Origin: Limimaricola soesokkakensis
GTDB lineage: Bacteria; Pseudomonadota; Alphaproteobacteria; Rhodobacterales; Rhodobacteraceae
Reading direction: 5' to 3'
Length of the DNA stretch: 64,000 nucleotides
Assembly (NCBI RefSeq): GCF_900172345.1
Contig: NZ_FWFY01000001.1
Span: forward strand, 310,001 to 374,000
Positions within the stretch are counted from its first letter, which is position 1. Each line of letters starts with the position of its first letter. The notes under the pieces were generated by a model. That model had not been told where the DNA came from, did not search any database, and saw only the letters and a list, made by a program, of their open reading frames with translations. Shown piece by piece: positions 43,822 through 53,182 of the stretch. The translations under genes and the position numbers were made by a program.

Positions 43822-44190
43822 ATGAAGCATCCCGTTGACGTCCATGTTGGCAAGCGCATCCGTCATCGCCGTTGGATGAATGGCACGACCCAGCAGCAGC
43901 TGGCCGAGAAGGTTGGCATCAAGTTCCAGCAGATCCAGAAATACGAAACCGGCATGAACCGCGTCAGCGCTTCGCGTTTGTGGGACATCGCCCACGCGCT
44001 CGGCGTGCCGGTGTCCTTCTTCTTCGAGGGCATGGACGCGGCGGAGCCCGAGGCCCGGCCCGGCGACATGCCCGGCGACGTGATGGCCGACCGCGAGGCG
44101 CTGGAACTGCTGCGGTCCTATTACGCGATCCCTGAACAGCAGCGCCGCCGCCTGTTCGACCTGGCCCGCGTGCTGAGCGACGCCGCCTGA
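43822..44190 (+). CDS. XRE family helix-turn-helix regulator
   Basis: A 122-residue DNA-binding protein. The HTH (about 12-66) includes TTQQQLAEKVGIKFQQIQKY, ETGMNRVSASRLWDIAHALG and VPVSFFFEGM. The C-terminal helical tail has no ligand-binding domain. Close relatives are widespread in Alphaproteobacteria and often respond to unknown signals. A strong stem-loop follows the stop. Confidence 0.88.
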   Translation: MKHPVDVHVGKRIRHRRWMNGTTQQQLAEKVGIKFQQIQKYETGMNRVSASRLWDIAHALGVPVSFFFEGMDAAEPEARPGDMPGDVMADREALELLRSYYAIPEQQRRRLFDLARVLSDAA

Positions 44191-44204
44191 AAGCACCCGT
44201 CGGA

Positions 44205-44237
44205 GGACGGTCCCCGGTCTTGACCGGGGCGCCGTCC
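44205..44237 (+). repeat. Strong stem-loop between XRE gene and hisN
   Basis: GGACGG (44205-44210) pairs with CCGTCC (44232-44237) and, inside it, CCCCGGTC (44212-44219) pairs with GACCGGGG (44222-44229) around a two-base loop. There is no U tract. It may protect the XRE transcript end or attenuate hisN expression. Confidence 0.6.
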
Positions 44238-44291
44238 GCGCGCTACCGCCGCCGTCGGGCGGCCGATCCGTCCGAGCAGGATGGGCGCTTC

Positions 44292-45104
44292 ATGACCGGC
44301 ACATACTCACCCGATCTCATCCGCGACATCGTTGCCACGGCCCATGCCTTGGCCGATGCCGCGCGGCCCGAAACGCTGCGCCATTTCCGGCAGGGCATCG
44401 GCGTCGATGACAAGACCGGCGACGGGGTCGGTTTCGACCCGGTCACCGAAGCCGACCGCGCGGCCGAACGCGCCATGCGGGCAATCTTGGCGCAACGCCG
44501 TCCCGCGGACGCGATCCTCGGCGAGGAATACGGCGCCAAGTCCGGGACCAGCGGACTGACCTGGGTGCTCGACCCGATCGACGGCACCCGCGCCTATATT
44601 GCCGGAACCCCGACATGGGGCGTTCTGATCTCGGTTCGCGACGAGCACGGGCCGATCTTCGGAGTGATCGACCAGCCCTATATCGGCGAGCGTTTCGAGG
44701 GGGGCTTCGGCATCGCGCGTCTCGACGGGCCGTTGGGTGAAAGCCGTCTTGCGACCTGTGCGTCCCGCGCGCTTCCCGAGGCGATCGTGATGACCACCTT
44801 TCCCGAAATCGGGAGCCCGGCCGAGCAGGCGGGCTTCGAAGCCGTGAGCCGAAAGGCCCGGCTGACGCGCTATGGCATGGATTGCTACGCCTATGCCTTG
44901 GTGGCGCTAGGGCAGGTCGACCTGGTGATCGAGGCCGGGCTTAACAGCTATGACATCTGCGCCCCCATCGCGGTGATCGAGGCTGCGGGCGGTGTCGTCA
45001 CCAACTGGCAGGGCGGCCCAGCGCATGAGGGCGGGCGCGTCATTGCCGCCGCCAATGCAGGCATTCACGCCGAGGCGCTGGAACTGCTGCGCCAAACCGG
45101 CTGA
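44292..45104 (+). CDS. hisN: Histidinol-phosphatase, IMPase type
   Basis: A 270-residue Mg-dependent phosphatase. VTEADRAAERAM, ILGEEYG and the metal motif LDPIDGTRAYIAGTPTWG match the HisN branch of the inositol phosphatase superfamily, which removes phosphate from histidinol phosphate. NSYDICAPIAVIEAAGG is motif B. The ATG at 44292 is chosen over a GTG/TTG further upstream. A copy of the post-stop GCGTAT motif follows 26 bases after the stop. Confidence 0.87.
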   Translation: MTGTYSPDLIRDIVATAHALADAARPETLRHFRQGIGVDDKTGDGVGFDPVTEADRAAERAMRAILAQRRPADAILGEEYGAKSGTSGLTWVLDPIDGTRAYIAGTPTWGVLISVRDEHGPIFGVIDQPYIGERFEGGFGIARLDGPLGESRLATCASRALPEAIVMTTFPEIGSPAEQAGFEAVSRKARLTRYGMDCYAYALVALGQVDLVIEAGLNSYDICAPIAVIEAAGGVVTNWQGGPAHEGGRVIAAANAGIHAEALELLRQTG

Positions 45105-45130
45105 GCGGTGCGCGGCCGGCAATGGCAGGA

Positions 45131-45146
45131 TTTGCGTATCTCAGGA
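45131..45146 (+). repeat. Copy of the post-stop TTTGCGTAT motif
   Basis: TTTGCGTATCTCAGG lies 26 bases after the hisN stop in the same orientation as the gene. It matches the copy after apt (TTTGCGTATTTGAGG on the minus strand) at all but two positions. Confidence 0.5.
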
Positions 45147-45219
45147 ACAAAGTCATCAGGCCGCTGCGCACCGTGGCAAAGGTGATCTCGCCGTGGCGCG
45201 CAGCTTCCAGAAGCGGGTA

Positions 45220-46509
45220 CTAGCCCTTCATGCGCTGGCCCGCCACATAGGTGGCGGTGATCGCGCGGTCGTCCCCCATCATGATCGTCGGGAACAGCGC
45301 CTCCCAGATGTCCGAGGCTAGCGCCGAGCGCTGCGCGATTCCGGGCGTCGAGGCGAGATCCAGCACGATCATGTCGGCAGCTGCGCCGGGCGCGAGGCGG
45401 CCAATCTCGCCTTCAGCATGCAGTACCTTGGCCGAGCCCTCGGTGGCGAGCCACAGGAGCTGCGCGGGGTGGATCGGGTTGCGCCTGAGCTGGCCCAGTT
45501 CATAGGCGGCACCCATCACCCGCAGCATCGAGAAGGACGAACCGCCACCCGTATCCGAGGCCAGCCCGATCCGCTGCCCCTCGGCCACCCGCGCGGCCAT
45601 GTCGAAGATGCCCGAGCCGATGAAGGTGTTCGATGTCGGGCAATGCACGAGCCCGGCCCCGATTTCGCGCAGGCGGTCGGCCTCGCGCGGCTCCAAGTGG
45701 ATGGCGTGGCCGTAGAGACCGCGTTCGCCCAAGAGACCGTGCGCCTCGTAGGTGTCGAGATAGTCGCGCGCCTCCGGGTACAGGCCCTTCACCCATTCGA
45801 TTTCGTCCACCTGCTCGGACAGGTGCGTCTGCATCAGGCAGGTCGGATGTTCGGCCCAGAGCGCGCCCAGCGCGTCGAGCTGCTCGGGCGTCGAGGTGGG
45901 CGAAAAGCGCGGCGTGATGACATAGCGGGCGCGGCCTACGTTGTGCCAGCGTGCGATCAGCGCCTTGCTGTCGTCATGGGCCGAACGCGCATCGTCCCGC
46001 AGGAAGTCGGGTGCGTTGCGGTCCATGCAGGTCTTCCCCGCGAAGGCCGCCATGCCGCGCGCCTCGGCTGCCTCGAAGAAGGCATCGACGCTGCCGGGAT
46101 GGATCGTGCAGAAGCTCGTGAGCGTCGTGGTGCCGTTGGCGATGGCGAGGTCGAGCGTGCGGCCAGCGACTTCGTCGGCATAGGCGCGGTCGGCGAACTT
46201 GCCCTCCTCAGGAAAGGTATAGCTGTTGAGCCAGTCGATCAGCCGCTTGCCCCAACTCGCGATCATCGCGGTCTGGGGATAATGCATATGCGCATCGACG
46301 AAGCCCGGCAGGATCAGCCCCTCGCCGTGATCGATCACCTCCGCCTCGCCATGCCGCGCACGCAACGTGTCGGCCTCGCCGGTAGCGACGACTTGGCCAC
46401 CCTCGACCAGCACCGCGCCGCGGCTTGAATGGGTGGCGGCGGCAGGACCTTCGATGAAGGGATCGCCGGTGAAGTTCAGGGTCTGGCCCAGGTGCAATGT
46501 CTGTGTCAT
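45220..46509 (-). CDS. guaD: Guanine deaminase
   Basis: A 429-residue amidohydrolase that converts guanine to xanthine. The zinc ligands are in GFVDAHMHYPQTAMI (HxH), the later His residues in QTHLSEQ and YGHAIHL, and the Asp in GLASDTGGGSSFSML. LVHCPTSNTFIGSG is typical of GuaD. The start MTQTLHLGQ matches family length; longer open frame upstream is a shadow of the divergent gene's promoter. Confidence 0.92.
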   Translation of the reverse strand: MTQTLHLGQTLNFTGDPFIEGPAAATHSSRGAVLVEGGQVVATGEADTLRARHGEAEVIDHGEGLILPGFVDAHMHYPQTAMIASWGKRLIDWLNSYTFPEEGKFADRAYADEVAGRTLDLAIANGTTTLTSFCTIHPGSVDAFFEAAEARGMAAFAGKTCMDRNAPDFLRDDARSAHDDSKALIARWHNVGRARYVITPRFSPTSTPEQLDALGALWAEHPTCLMQTHLSEQVDEIEWVKGLYPEARDYLDTYEAHGLLGERGLYGHAIHLEPREADRLREIGAGLVHCPTSNTFIGSGIFDMAARVAEGQRIGLASDTGGGSSFSMLRVMGAAYELGQLRRNPIHPAQLLWLATEGSAKVLHAEGEIGRLAPGAAADMIVLDLASTPGIAQRSALASDIWEALFPTIMMGDDRAITATYVAGQRMKG

Positions 46510-46618
46510 GGGCGAAGGATAGGAGCGGCGCGCGCGCAGGTAAATCGGCCGGTGCCCTGCGCTCCGGTTGCCGTTGCGCGAACATCCATTATGGTCCGCG
46601 CCAACACCGGGAGATGCC

Positions 46619-48007
46619 ATGGACGACCAGATCGAAAGCCACGAGCCGGACAGCGACGAGGACGATTTCGGACTTCCGGCGCGGCTCTTCGACGAGGTGC
46701 TCGACGCGGTCGAGGCCGGCGATGCGGCGCGGCTCGACACGATCTTCGAGCCGCTCCACCCCGCCGACATCGCCGACCTGCTGGAGCAGATCGACGCGCG
46801 CGATCGCCGCGCGCTGCTGGCCCTTTGGAAGGGCGGGATGGATGGCGAGATCCTCTCGGAACTCGACGACAACCTTCGCGAAGAGATCATCCAATCGCTC
46901 GCGCCGACGGAGCTGGCCGAGGCGGTCCGCGAGCTCGAATCCGATGACGTGGTCGACCTCGTCGAGTATCTCGACGAGGATCAGCAGGCCGCCGTGCTCG
47001 ACGCGCTCGCCGCCACCGACCGGATCGCGGTCGAAAAGGCGCTGGCCTACCCGGAGGAATCCGCCGGCCGCCTGATGCAGGTCGAGGTGGTGCGCGCGCC
47101 AGAGCACTGGACCGTGGGCGAGGCGATCGATTTCCTGCGCCGCTCGGATACGCTGCCGGACCAGTTCTACCACGTGATGCTGGTCGATCCGCGCATGAAG
47201 CCCGTGGGCTACGTGCAGATCGGGCGGCTCCTGTCCAAGCCTCGCTCGACGCCACTGCGCGACATCACAGAGGAAAGCTTCCGTACCTTTCATATCGAGG
47301 ATGACGAGGGCGCGGTGGCTTACGCCTTCAACCAGTATCACCTGATCTCGGCGCCGGTCGTGGATGACGACGACCGGTTGGTCGGCGTGATCACCATCGA
47401 CGACGCGATGAACGTGCTCGACGAGGAACACGAGGAGGACATCCTGCGCCTCGCCGGCGTCGGCGGCGAGAGCGAGCTGTCGGATTCGGTGCGCGAAACC
47501 ACCAAGCAGCGGCTGCCATGGCTCGCGGTGAATCTCGGCACGGCGATCATCGCCTCGCTGGTCATCTCTCTGTTCGAGGAGACCATCGCCGGTCTCGTGG
47601 CCCTCGCAGTGCTGATGCCGATCGTCGCTTCGATGGGCGGCAATGCGGGCACCCAGTCGCTCACCGTCGCGGTGCGTGCCATCGCAACGCGCGACCTGAC
47701 CACCTCGAACGTATGGCGGGTGATCCGGCGCGAGGTGGCGGTGGGGCTGATCAACGGATTGGCCTTCGCGGTGGTGATGGGGATCGTCGGCCTCGTCTGG
47801 TTCGGCTCGCCGATGCTCGGCGCAGTGATCGCCGTGGCCATGGTGATCAACCTCGTGGTGGCGGGGCTGTCGGGTGTGGTCGTGCCGGTCGTGCTCGACC
47901 GCTTCGGCATCGATCCGGCGCTGGCCTCGGGCACCTTCGTGACCACGGTCACGGACGTGGTGGGCTTCTTCGCCTTCCTCGGCCTCGCCTCGGTGATCCT
48001 GCTGTGA
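46619..48007 (+). CDS. mgtE: Magnesium transporter MgtE
   Basis: A 462-residue protein. The acidic N-domain (MgtE_N, about 35-135) is followed by two CBS domains (about 140-260), which sense cytoplasmic Mg. Five membrane helices form the channel (about 295-462), with the MPIVASMGGNAGTQSL motif. GGGAG precedes the ATG. The stop overlaps the GTG of fthC, indicating coupled translation. Confidence 0.93.
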   Translation: MDDQIESHEPDSDEDDFGLPARLFDEVLDAVEAGDAARLDTIFEPLHPADIADLLEQIDARDRRALLALWKGGMDGEILSELDDNLREEIIQSLAPTELAEAVRELESDDVVDLVEYLDEDQQAAVLDALAATDRIAVEKALAYPEESAGRLMQVEVVRAPEHWTVGEAIDFLRRSDTLPDQFYHVMLVDPRMKPVGYVQIGRLLSKPRSTPLRDITEESFRTFHIEDDEGAVAYAFNQYHLISAPVVDDDDRLVGVITIDDAMNVLDEEHEEDILRLAGVGGESELSDSVRETTKQRLPWLAVNLGTAIIASLVISLFEETIAGLVALAVLMPIVASMGGNAGTQSLTVAVRAIATRDLTTSNVWRVIRREVAVGLINGLAFAVVMGIVGLVWFGSPMLGAVIAVAMVINLVVAGLSGVVVPVVLDRFGIDPALASGTFVTTVTDVVGFFAFLGLASVILL

Positions 48008-48570
48008 GCGGCATCACAGGCCTTGCTGCCCGCAAGAAGGCCGCGCGTGAGGCGGCGTTTCTGCGCCGCGAATTGGCGCACCGTTCCGCCAGCACCCAGG
48101 CCGAACACCTGACGCGCTGGCTGCTGGAACATCCGGCCCGACCGATCGCGGGCTACATGCCGATGCGCAGCGAGATCGACCCGCTGCCCGCCATGGAGGC
48201 TGCCGCCGCCCGAGCGCGCATCGGCGTGCCGGTGATTGAAGGGGCGGGGCGACCGCTACGGTTTCGCGAATGGACCCCGGGCTGCGCGCTCGAAGAGGGG
48301 CATTTCGGCGCCCATGTCCCGGTGGCGGGTGAGTGGATCACGCCCGAGATCGTCATCGTGCCGCTGGTGGCCTTCGACCGGCAGGGGCACAGGCTCGGCT
48401 ATGGCGGCGGTTTCTACGACCGGACGCTTGAACGGCTGCGGGCCGCGGGCCCGGTCACGGCGGTGGGTTTTGCCTTCGCCGCGCAGGAAGCGGATGAAAT
48501 TCCGGTCGAACCCACGGACCAACCGCTGGACCTGATCGTGACCGAAACCGGAATCGTCGTGCCGGGCTGA
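48004..48570 (+). CDS. fthC: 5-formyltetrahydrofolate cyclo-ligase
   Basis: A 188-residue ATP-dependent enzyme that recycles 5-formyl-THF to methenyl-THF. The signature RLGYGGGFYDRTLERL and an N-terminal KKAAREAAFLRRELA with basic residues are typical. It starts with GTG within GTGA, overlapping the mgtE stop by four bases, which is why I place it there instead of further upstream in the open frame. Confidence 0.9.
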   Translation: MSGITGLAARKKAAREAAFLRRELAHRSASTQAEHLTRWLLEHPARPIAGYMPMRSEIDPLPAMEAAAARARIGVPVIEGAGRPLRFREWTPGCALEEGHFGAHVPVAGEWITPEIVIVPLVAFDRQGHRLGYGGGFYDRTLERLRAAGPVTAVGFAFAAQEADEIPVEPTDQPLDLIVTETGIVVPG

Positions 48571-48706
48571 GCCGGGCTGGCGGAACGGGCGTTTCGCCAC
48601 GGCCCCTGCCGCCGGATCAGGCGGTTCGCGCGGCATCGCAACGTGACATCGCATGGTGGCGACGCTTCGCTTGCCCTTTGCAAATGGCCGCCCTAACACC
48701 GGCGGG

Positions 48707-49522
48707 ATGAGAATATTGTTCCTTGGCGACGTGATGGGTCGCGGTGGCCGACAGGCCGTGGCGGAGCGGCTCCCGGGGCTGCGCCGCGACTGGCGGCTCG
48801 ATTTCGTGGTGGTCAACGGCGAGAACGCCACCGGCGGGCGTGGTCTCTCGACCGAGCATGCCAAGGGCCTTCTCGAAGCGGGCGCCGACGTCATCACGCT
48901 GGGCGATCACGCCTTCGACCAGAAGGACATGCTCCGGTTCTGCGAGGCCGAGCCGCGCATCATCCGGCCGCTGAACTACTCCAAATCCGCCCCCGGCACC
49001 GGCGCACGGGTGTTCGAGGCGACGCGGGGCCGCAAGGTGCTGGTGGCGCAGGTTCTGGGGCAGGTCTTCATGAGCCGCCCCTATGACGATCCCTTCTCGG
49101 CGCTGGAGCCGGTGCTCAAGGCGCACCCGCCGGGTGGCGCGGTCGCGGCGAGCCTGATCGACATCCATTGCGAGGCGACCAGCGAGAAGATGGGCGTCGG
49201 CCATTTCTGTGACGGTCGCGCCTCGATCGTGGTGGGCACCCATACCCATGTACCCACGGCGGATGCGACGATCCTGCCACGCGGAACGGCATTCCAGTCG
49301 GATGCCGGCATGTGCGGCGATTACGACAGCGTCATCGGCATGCAGAAGGACGAGCCGCTTAGGCGCTTCGTCACCGGCATGCCGGGCGGGCGCTTCACCC
49401 CGGCGATGGAGGAGGTCACCCTGTGCGGCCTCTATGTCGAGACCGACGACCGCACTGGCCTCGCCTCGCGGGTGGAGATGGTGCGACAGGGCGGCCGGTT
49501 GTCGCAGACGGGCCCCGCGTGA
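48707..49522 (+). CDS. YmdB-like metallophosphoesterase (TIGR00282 family)
   Basis: A 271-residue phosphoesterase. MRILFLGDVMGRGGRQAV, VVNGENATGGRG, LGDHAFDQ and VVGTHTHVPTADA carry the metal-binding Asp, Asn and His residues of the family. Bacillus YmdB hydrolyses cyclic nucleotides and affects biofilm. There is no convincing ribosome-binding site before the ATG, so the message may start at or near the start codon. Confidence 0.87.
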   Translation: MRILFLGDVMGRGGRQAVAERLPGLRRDWRLDFVVVNGENATGGRGLSTEHAKGLLEAGADVITLGDHAFDQKDMLRFCEAEPRIIRPLNYSKSAPGTGARVFEATRGRKVLVAQVLGQVFMSRPYDDPFSALEPVLKAHPPGGAVAASLIDIHCEATSEKMGVGHFCDGRASIVVGTHTHVPTADATILPRGTAFQSDAGMCGDYDSVIGMQKDEPLRRFVTGMPGGRFTPAMEEVTLCGLYVETDDRTGLASRVEMVRQGGRLSQTGPA

Positions 49523-49588
49523 GATTTCGGCCATTGGCCATAGTAGAGTTCCGGCCGTGACACGCGGCCGCCCCGGAAGGTTTTGACG

Positions 49589-51367
49589 ATGCTCGGCATT
49601 TCCCTGTCGTCCGAGGCCGAAGCGATCGCCGCGATGCTGATCGTGCTGGCCATGTTCCTAGCGTTCCTGCGCGAGATCTATCCCGTCGAGGTGGTGGCGA
49701 TCACCGGCGCCATCACGATGCTGGTGCTGGGCATCCTGCCCGAGGCCGCCGCCATCGGAGTCTTCGCCAACCCGGCCCCATGGACCATCGCGGCGCTTTT
49801 CGTGGTGGTGGGTGCCCTCGTGCGGACCGGCGCGCTCGACTGGATCTCGGCCCAAGCCGCCCGTCATGTCGAAAAACGCCCCAAGACGACGCTGATCACG
49901 CTCACCTTCACCGTGCTCGCCATGTCGGCCTTCGTCAACAACACGCCGATCGTGGTGGTGATGATCCCGATCTTCGTGCGGCTTTCGGCGCAGATGGGGC
50001 ATCAGCCTTCGAAGCTGCTGATCCCGCTGAGCTACTTCGCCATCTTCGGCGGCATGCTGACACTGATCGGTACCTCGACCAACCTGCTAGTCGATGGTGT
50101 GGTACAGGCCGCCGGCATGGAGCCTTTCGGCATCTTCGAGATCACCGGCGCCGGGCTTCTCATGGCCGGTGTGGCGGTGGCCTATCTGGGGCTGATCGGC
50201 CGCAAGTTGTTGCCCGACCGCGATTCCATGGCGGGGCTACTTTCGGGCAAGTCGAAGATGCGCTTCTTCACAGAGGCGGTGATCCCGCCCGACAGCAACC
50301 TGATCGGCCGCGAGGTCACCGATGTGCAGCTGTTCAAGCGCGACGGCGTGCGGCTGATCGACGTGGTGCGCGGCGACGCCTCGCTCAGGCGCAACCTCAC
50401 CGGCGTCACGCTCGAGGTAGGCGATCGGGTGGTGCTGCGGACCGCGATGACCGAACTCCTGTCACTTCAGGCCAACAAGAGCCTGCGCCGGGTCGATCAG
50501 GTGTCGGCGGTGGAAACCACCACGGTCGAGGTGCTGATCACGCCCGACTGCCGCATGGTGGGCCGCAAGCTCGGCGATCTGCGCCTGCGCCGCCGCTACG
50601 GCGTCTATACCCTCGCGGTGCATCGCCGGGACAAGAACATCGGCCGTCAGATCGACGATCTTGTGGTGCGGGTCGGCGATACGCTGCTGCTCGAAGGCGC
50701 GATGGCCGATATCCAGCGGCTTGCCACCGACATGAACCTTGTCAATGTCGCCCAGCCGACCGAGCGTGCGTATCGTCGCAGCCATGCACCGATCGTGATC
50801 GCGGTGCTTTTTGCCATCGTTGGCCTCTCGGCTATCGGTGTCGCCAACATCGCGGTGATGAGCTTCATCGGCGTGGCGGTGGTGCTGCTGACCCGCTGCA
50901 TCGATGCCGACGAGGCGTTCGGCTTCATCGACGGGCGCTTGCTGGCGCTGATCTTCGGGATGCTGGCAGTGGGAGCGGGGCTCGACCATTCCGGCGCGGT
51001 GTCGCTGCTGGTCGACTGGCTGACACCCAGTCTCATGCATCTGCCGAGCTGGGCGCTGGTGCTGGTGGTCTATCTGTTGGCTTCCGTGCTGACCGAGATC
51101 GTGTCGAACAACGCCGTGGCGGTGATCCTGACGCCGGTGGCAATCGGTCTGGCGCAGGCTTTGGGCGTCGATCCGCGGCCGCTGATCGTGGCGGTGATGT
51201 TCGGCGCTTCGGCCGCCTTCGCGACACCGATCGGCTATCAGACCAACACGCTGGTCTACGGACCGGGGGGCTACAAGTTCTCTGATTTCCTGAAGATCGG
51301 CGTGCCGCTGAACGTGCTGACCGCGCTCACCGCCTCTTTGGTGATCCCTCTGTTCTTTCCGCTCTGA
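49589..51367 (+). CDS. SLC13-type transporter with two TrkA-C (RCK_C) domains
   Basis: A 592-residue membrane protein. Two hydrophobic halves (about 1-200 and 400-592) flank a soluble middle with two RCK_C domains, one beginning near FFTEAVIPPDSNLIGREVTD and one near VEVLITPDCRMVGRKLGDL. NNTPIVVVMIPIF and SNNAVAVILTPVAIG are the paired SNNxT-like transport motifs. It is probably a sodium-coupled anion carrier; the substrate is unknown. GGAAGG eight bases before the ATG sets the start. Confidence 0.87.
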   Translation: MLGISLSSEAEAIAAMLIVLAMFLAFLREIYPVEVVAITGAITMLVLGILPEAAAIGVFANPAPWTIAALFVVVGALVRTGALDWISAQAARHVEKRPKTTLITLTFTVLAMSAFVNNTPIVVVMIPIFVRLSAQMGHQPSKLLIPLSYFAIFGGMLTLIGTSTNLLVDGVVQAAGMEPFGIFEITGAGLLMAGVAVAYLGLIGRKLLPDRDSMAGLLSGKSKMRFFTEAVIPPDSNLIGREVTDVQLFKRDGVRLIDVVRGDASLRRNLTGVTLEVGDRVVLRTAMTELLSLQANKSLRRVDQVSAVETTTVEVLITPDCRMVGRKLGDLRLRRRYGVYTLAVHRRDKNIGRQIDDLVVRVGDTLLLEGAMADIQRLATDMNLVNVAQPTERAYRRSHAPIVIAVLFAIVGLSAIGVANIAVMSFIGVAVVLLTRCIDADEAFGFIDGRLLALIFGMLAVGAGLDHSGAVSLLVDWLTPSLMHLPSWALVLVVYLLASVLTEIVSNNAVAVILTPVAIGLAQALGVDPRPLIVAVMFGASAAFATPIGYQTNTLVYGPGGYKFSDFLKIGVPLNVLTALTASLVIPLFFPL

Positions 51368-51442
51368 GTGCCCGCTTGCCCCCTTTGCAGGGGCTGGCAT
51401 ATAGAGACCCGGACTTTCGCATATCACGACAGGAGCCCCGCC

Positions 51443-52192
51443 ATGGCCGGCCATTCCAAATGGGCCAACATCCAGCACCGCAAGGGGCGGCAGGACGCCG
51501 CGCGCTCCAAGCTGTTCTCGAAGCTCTCCAAGGAGATCACTGTCGCCGCCAAGATGGGCGATCCCGATCCTGACAAGAACCCGCGCCTGCGCATGGCCGT
51601 GAAGGAGGCCAAGTCGGTCTCGGTCCCCAAGGACGTGATCGACCGCGCCATCAAGAAGTCGCAGGGCGGTGACGCCGAGAGCTATGACGAGATCCGCTAC
51701 GAGGGCTACGGTCCCGGCGGCGTCGCCGTCATCGTCGAGGCGATGACCGACAACCGCAACCGAACCGCCTCGAACGTGCGCTCGACCTTCGGCAAGAGCG
51801 GCGGCAATCTCGGCGAGACCGGCTCGGTGTCCTTCATGTTCGATCGCAAGGGCGAGATCTTCTACAAGCCCGAAGTCGGCGACGCCGACTCGGTGATGAT
51901 GGCCGCGATCGAAGCCGGTGCCGAGGATGTCGAGAGCGACGAGGACGGCCATTGGATCTATTGCGCCGACACCGATCTCAACGAGGTGGCGACGGCCCTT
52001 GAGGCATCGCTCGGCGAGAGCGAGACCACCAAGCTGATCTGGAAGCCGCAGAACCGCACGCCGCTCGGCGCCGAGGAATTCGCGAAGCTGATGAAGCTGG
52101 TCGAGACGCTCGAGGATGACGACGACGTGCAGACCGTCACCACCAATGTCGACGCTTCCGACGAGGTGATGCAGGCCTATGCCGAAGGCTGA
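51443..52192 (+). CDS. YebC/PmpR family protein
   Basis: A 249-residue protein. [20 protein letters not shown] is the unmistakable YebC start, with the acidic C-terminal parts typical of the family ([14 protein letters not shown]). Members were described as transcription regulators and more recently as factors that ease ribosome stalling at prolines; efp is also in this window. AGGAG precedes the ATG. Confidence 0.94.
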   Translation: MAGHSKWANIQHRKGRQDAARSKLFSKLSKEITVAAKMGDPDPDKNPRLRMAVKEAKSVSVPKDVIDRAIKKSQGGDAESYDEIRYEGYGPGGVAVIVEAMTDNRNRTASNVRSTFGKSGGNLGETGSVSFMFDRKGEIFYKPEVGDADSVMMAAIEAGAEDVESDEDGHWIYCADTDLNEVATALEASLGESETTKLIWKPQNRTPLGAEEFAKLMKLVETLEDDDDVQTVTTNVDASDEVMQAYAEG

Positions 52193-52225
52193 GGTCTGAG
52201 GCTCACGCCGACGGAAACGACTGCG

Positions 52226-52257
52226 ACGCCGGGGGCCAGACAGGTCTCCGGCGTTTC
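52226..52257. terminator. Weak hairpin between convergent genes
   Basis: ACGCCGG (52226-52232) pairs with CCGGCGT (52248-52254), then TTCTC follows on the plus strand. It lies between the YebC gene and the LysE-type gene. The U tract is poor, so termination is only likely for the plus strand. Confidence 0.45.
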
Positions 52258-52260
52258 TCG

Positions 52261-52866
52261 TCAGAGCGCCGCGAGGATCGGCCAGAGGGTGGCGACCAGC
52301 AGCGCCGCCATCGTGACGTTGAAGATCCTGAGACGGCGGGGCCGCGACAGCAGGCGCCGCAGCGAAGTCCCGAGCACGGTCCATAGCCCAGCCGAAACCG
52401 TGCCCATCGCGGCGAAGACCGCCACCACCATCGCCACACCCCAGAGCCCGGCATCCCCGACATAGGCGCTGGTCGCCGTCACCGACATCGCCCAGGCCTT
52501 GGGGTTTACCCACTGGAACGCCGCCGCCTGCAGGAAGGTGAGGGGGCGGCCTTCGGTCTCGGGCGCGTCGGCCGATTTCGGCGCCGCAGTGGCGATCTTC
52601 CAGGCCAGCCATAGCAGGAAGCCGATCGAGGCGATCCGCAGCACCGTGGTCAGCGCGGGCCACAGCTCGAACACCCGTGCCAGCCCGAGGCCTACGAGTC
52701 CGGCCATGCCGGCAAATCCCAGCGCCACGCCCGCCATGTGCGGTACCGAGCGGCGAAGCCCAAAATTGGCGCCCGAGGCCATCAGCATGAAGTTGTTCGG
52801 CCCCGGCGTGAACAGGGTCACGAGGGCGAAGCCCATCAGGGCGGGCAGGAGCGCGAGCGAGGTCAT
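52261..52866 (-). CDS. LysE family amino-acid exporter
   Basis: A 201-residue membrane protein with six hydrophobic segments. The N-terminal LFTPGPNNFMLMASGANFG and FLQAAAFQWVNPKAWAMSVT are characteristic of RhtB/LysE exporters of amino acids or homoserine lactones. The substrate is unknown. An ATG five codons upstream (52881) is an alternative start; neither has a good ribosome-binding site. The sRNA array reads towards this gene from upstream on the same strand and ends about 50 bases before it. Confidence 0.87.
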   Translation of the reverse strand: MTSLALLPALMGFALVTLFTPGPNNFMLMASGANFGLRRSVPHMAGVALGFAGMAGLVGLGLARVFELWPALTTVLRIASIGFLLWLAWKIATAAPKSADAPETEGRPLTFLQAAAFQWVNPKAWAMSVTATSAYVGDAGLWGVAMVVAVFAAMGTVSAGLWTVLGTSLRRLLSRPRRLRIFNVTMAALLVATLWPILAAL

Positions 52867-52915
52867 GCCGTCAATCTGCACGCGTCGCGGGGAATGGAAA
52901 GGCCCAAAACGAGAA

Positions 52916-52992
52916 ACGGCGACGCCCAGGGACGAGGGGCGCCGCCGTCTGTTCCGGTCGGCGGATCCTCAGGGAGGAGGAGGAGAACCCGC
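52916..52992 (-). ncRNA. Array block 5: last two hairpins, ending in a terminator-like stem
   Basis: The first hairpin in RNA order pairs 52983-52992 with 52961-52970 (8 of 10) around a 12-base loop with the motif. The last pairs 52937-52948 with 52916-52927 (11 of 12) around CTCGTCCCT, a degenerate motif, and is followed by TTTCTCGTTTTG. The last hairpin therefore probably terminates the transcript. Confidence 0.7.
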
Positions 52993-53005
52993 TACCGTCT
53001 CGGTC

Positions 53006-53165
53006 GACCGGCACGAACCAGAGAGGAGGAGGGCCCGGCCGGTCTATGCAACGAATGCCGTTTTGGGAGGAGGGGCATCCGTATCCTGTGCGACCGGCGG
53101 GGTCAGGGAGGAGGAGGACCCCGCCGGTCTGATGCGCGCCGTTCCAGGGAGGAGGAGGGAACGGC
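53006..53165 (-). ncRNA. Array block 4: four hairpins
   Basis: Stems are 53158-53165/53138-53145 (8 bp), 53117-53129/53092-53104 (13 bp, perfect), 53074-53082/53051-53059 (8 of 9) and 53038-53044/53006-53012 (7 bp plus inner pairs). The third has a 14-base loop and the fourth reads CCTCCTCTC. These are the most diverged copies. Confidence 0.72.
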
Positions 53166-53182
53166 CCGTATTCGAATTTCGC

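Noticed and set aside
48571-48706. 6S RNA next to fthC, as in many Proteobacteria
   Set aside because: The gap is 136 bases, shorter than 6S RNA, and shows no long closing stem with a central bubble.
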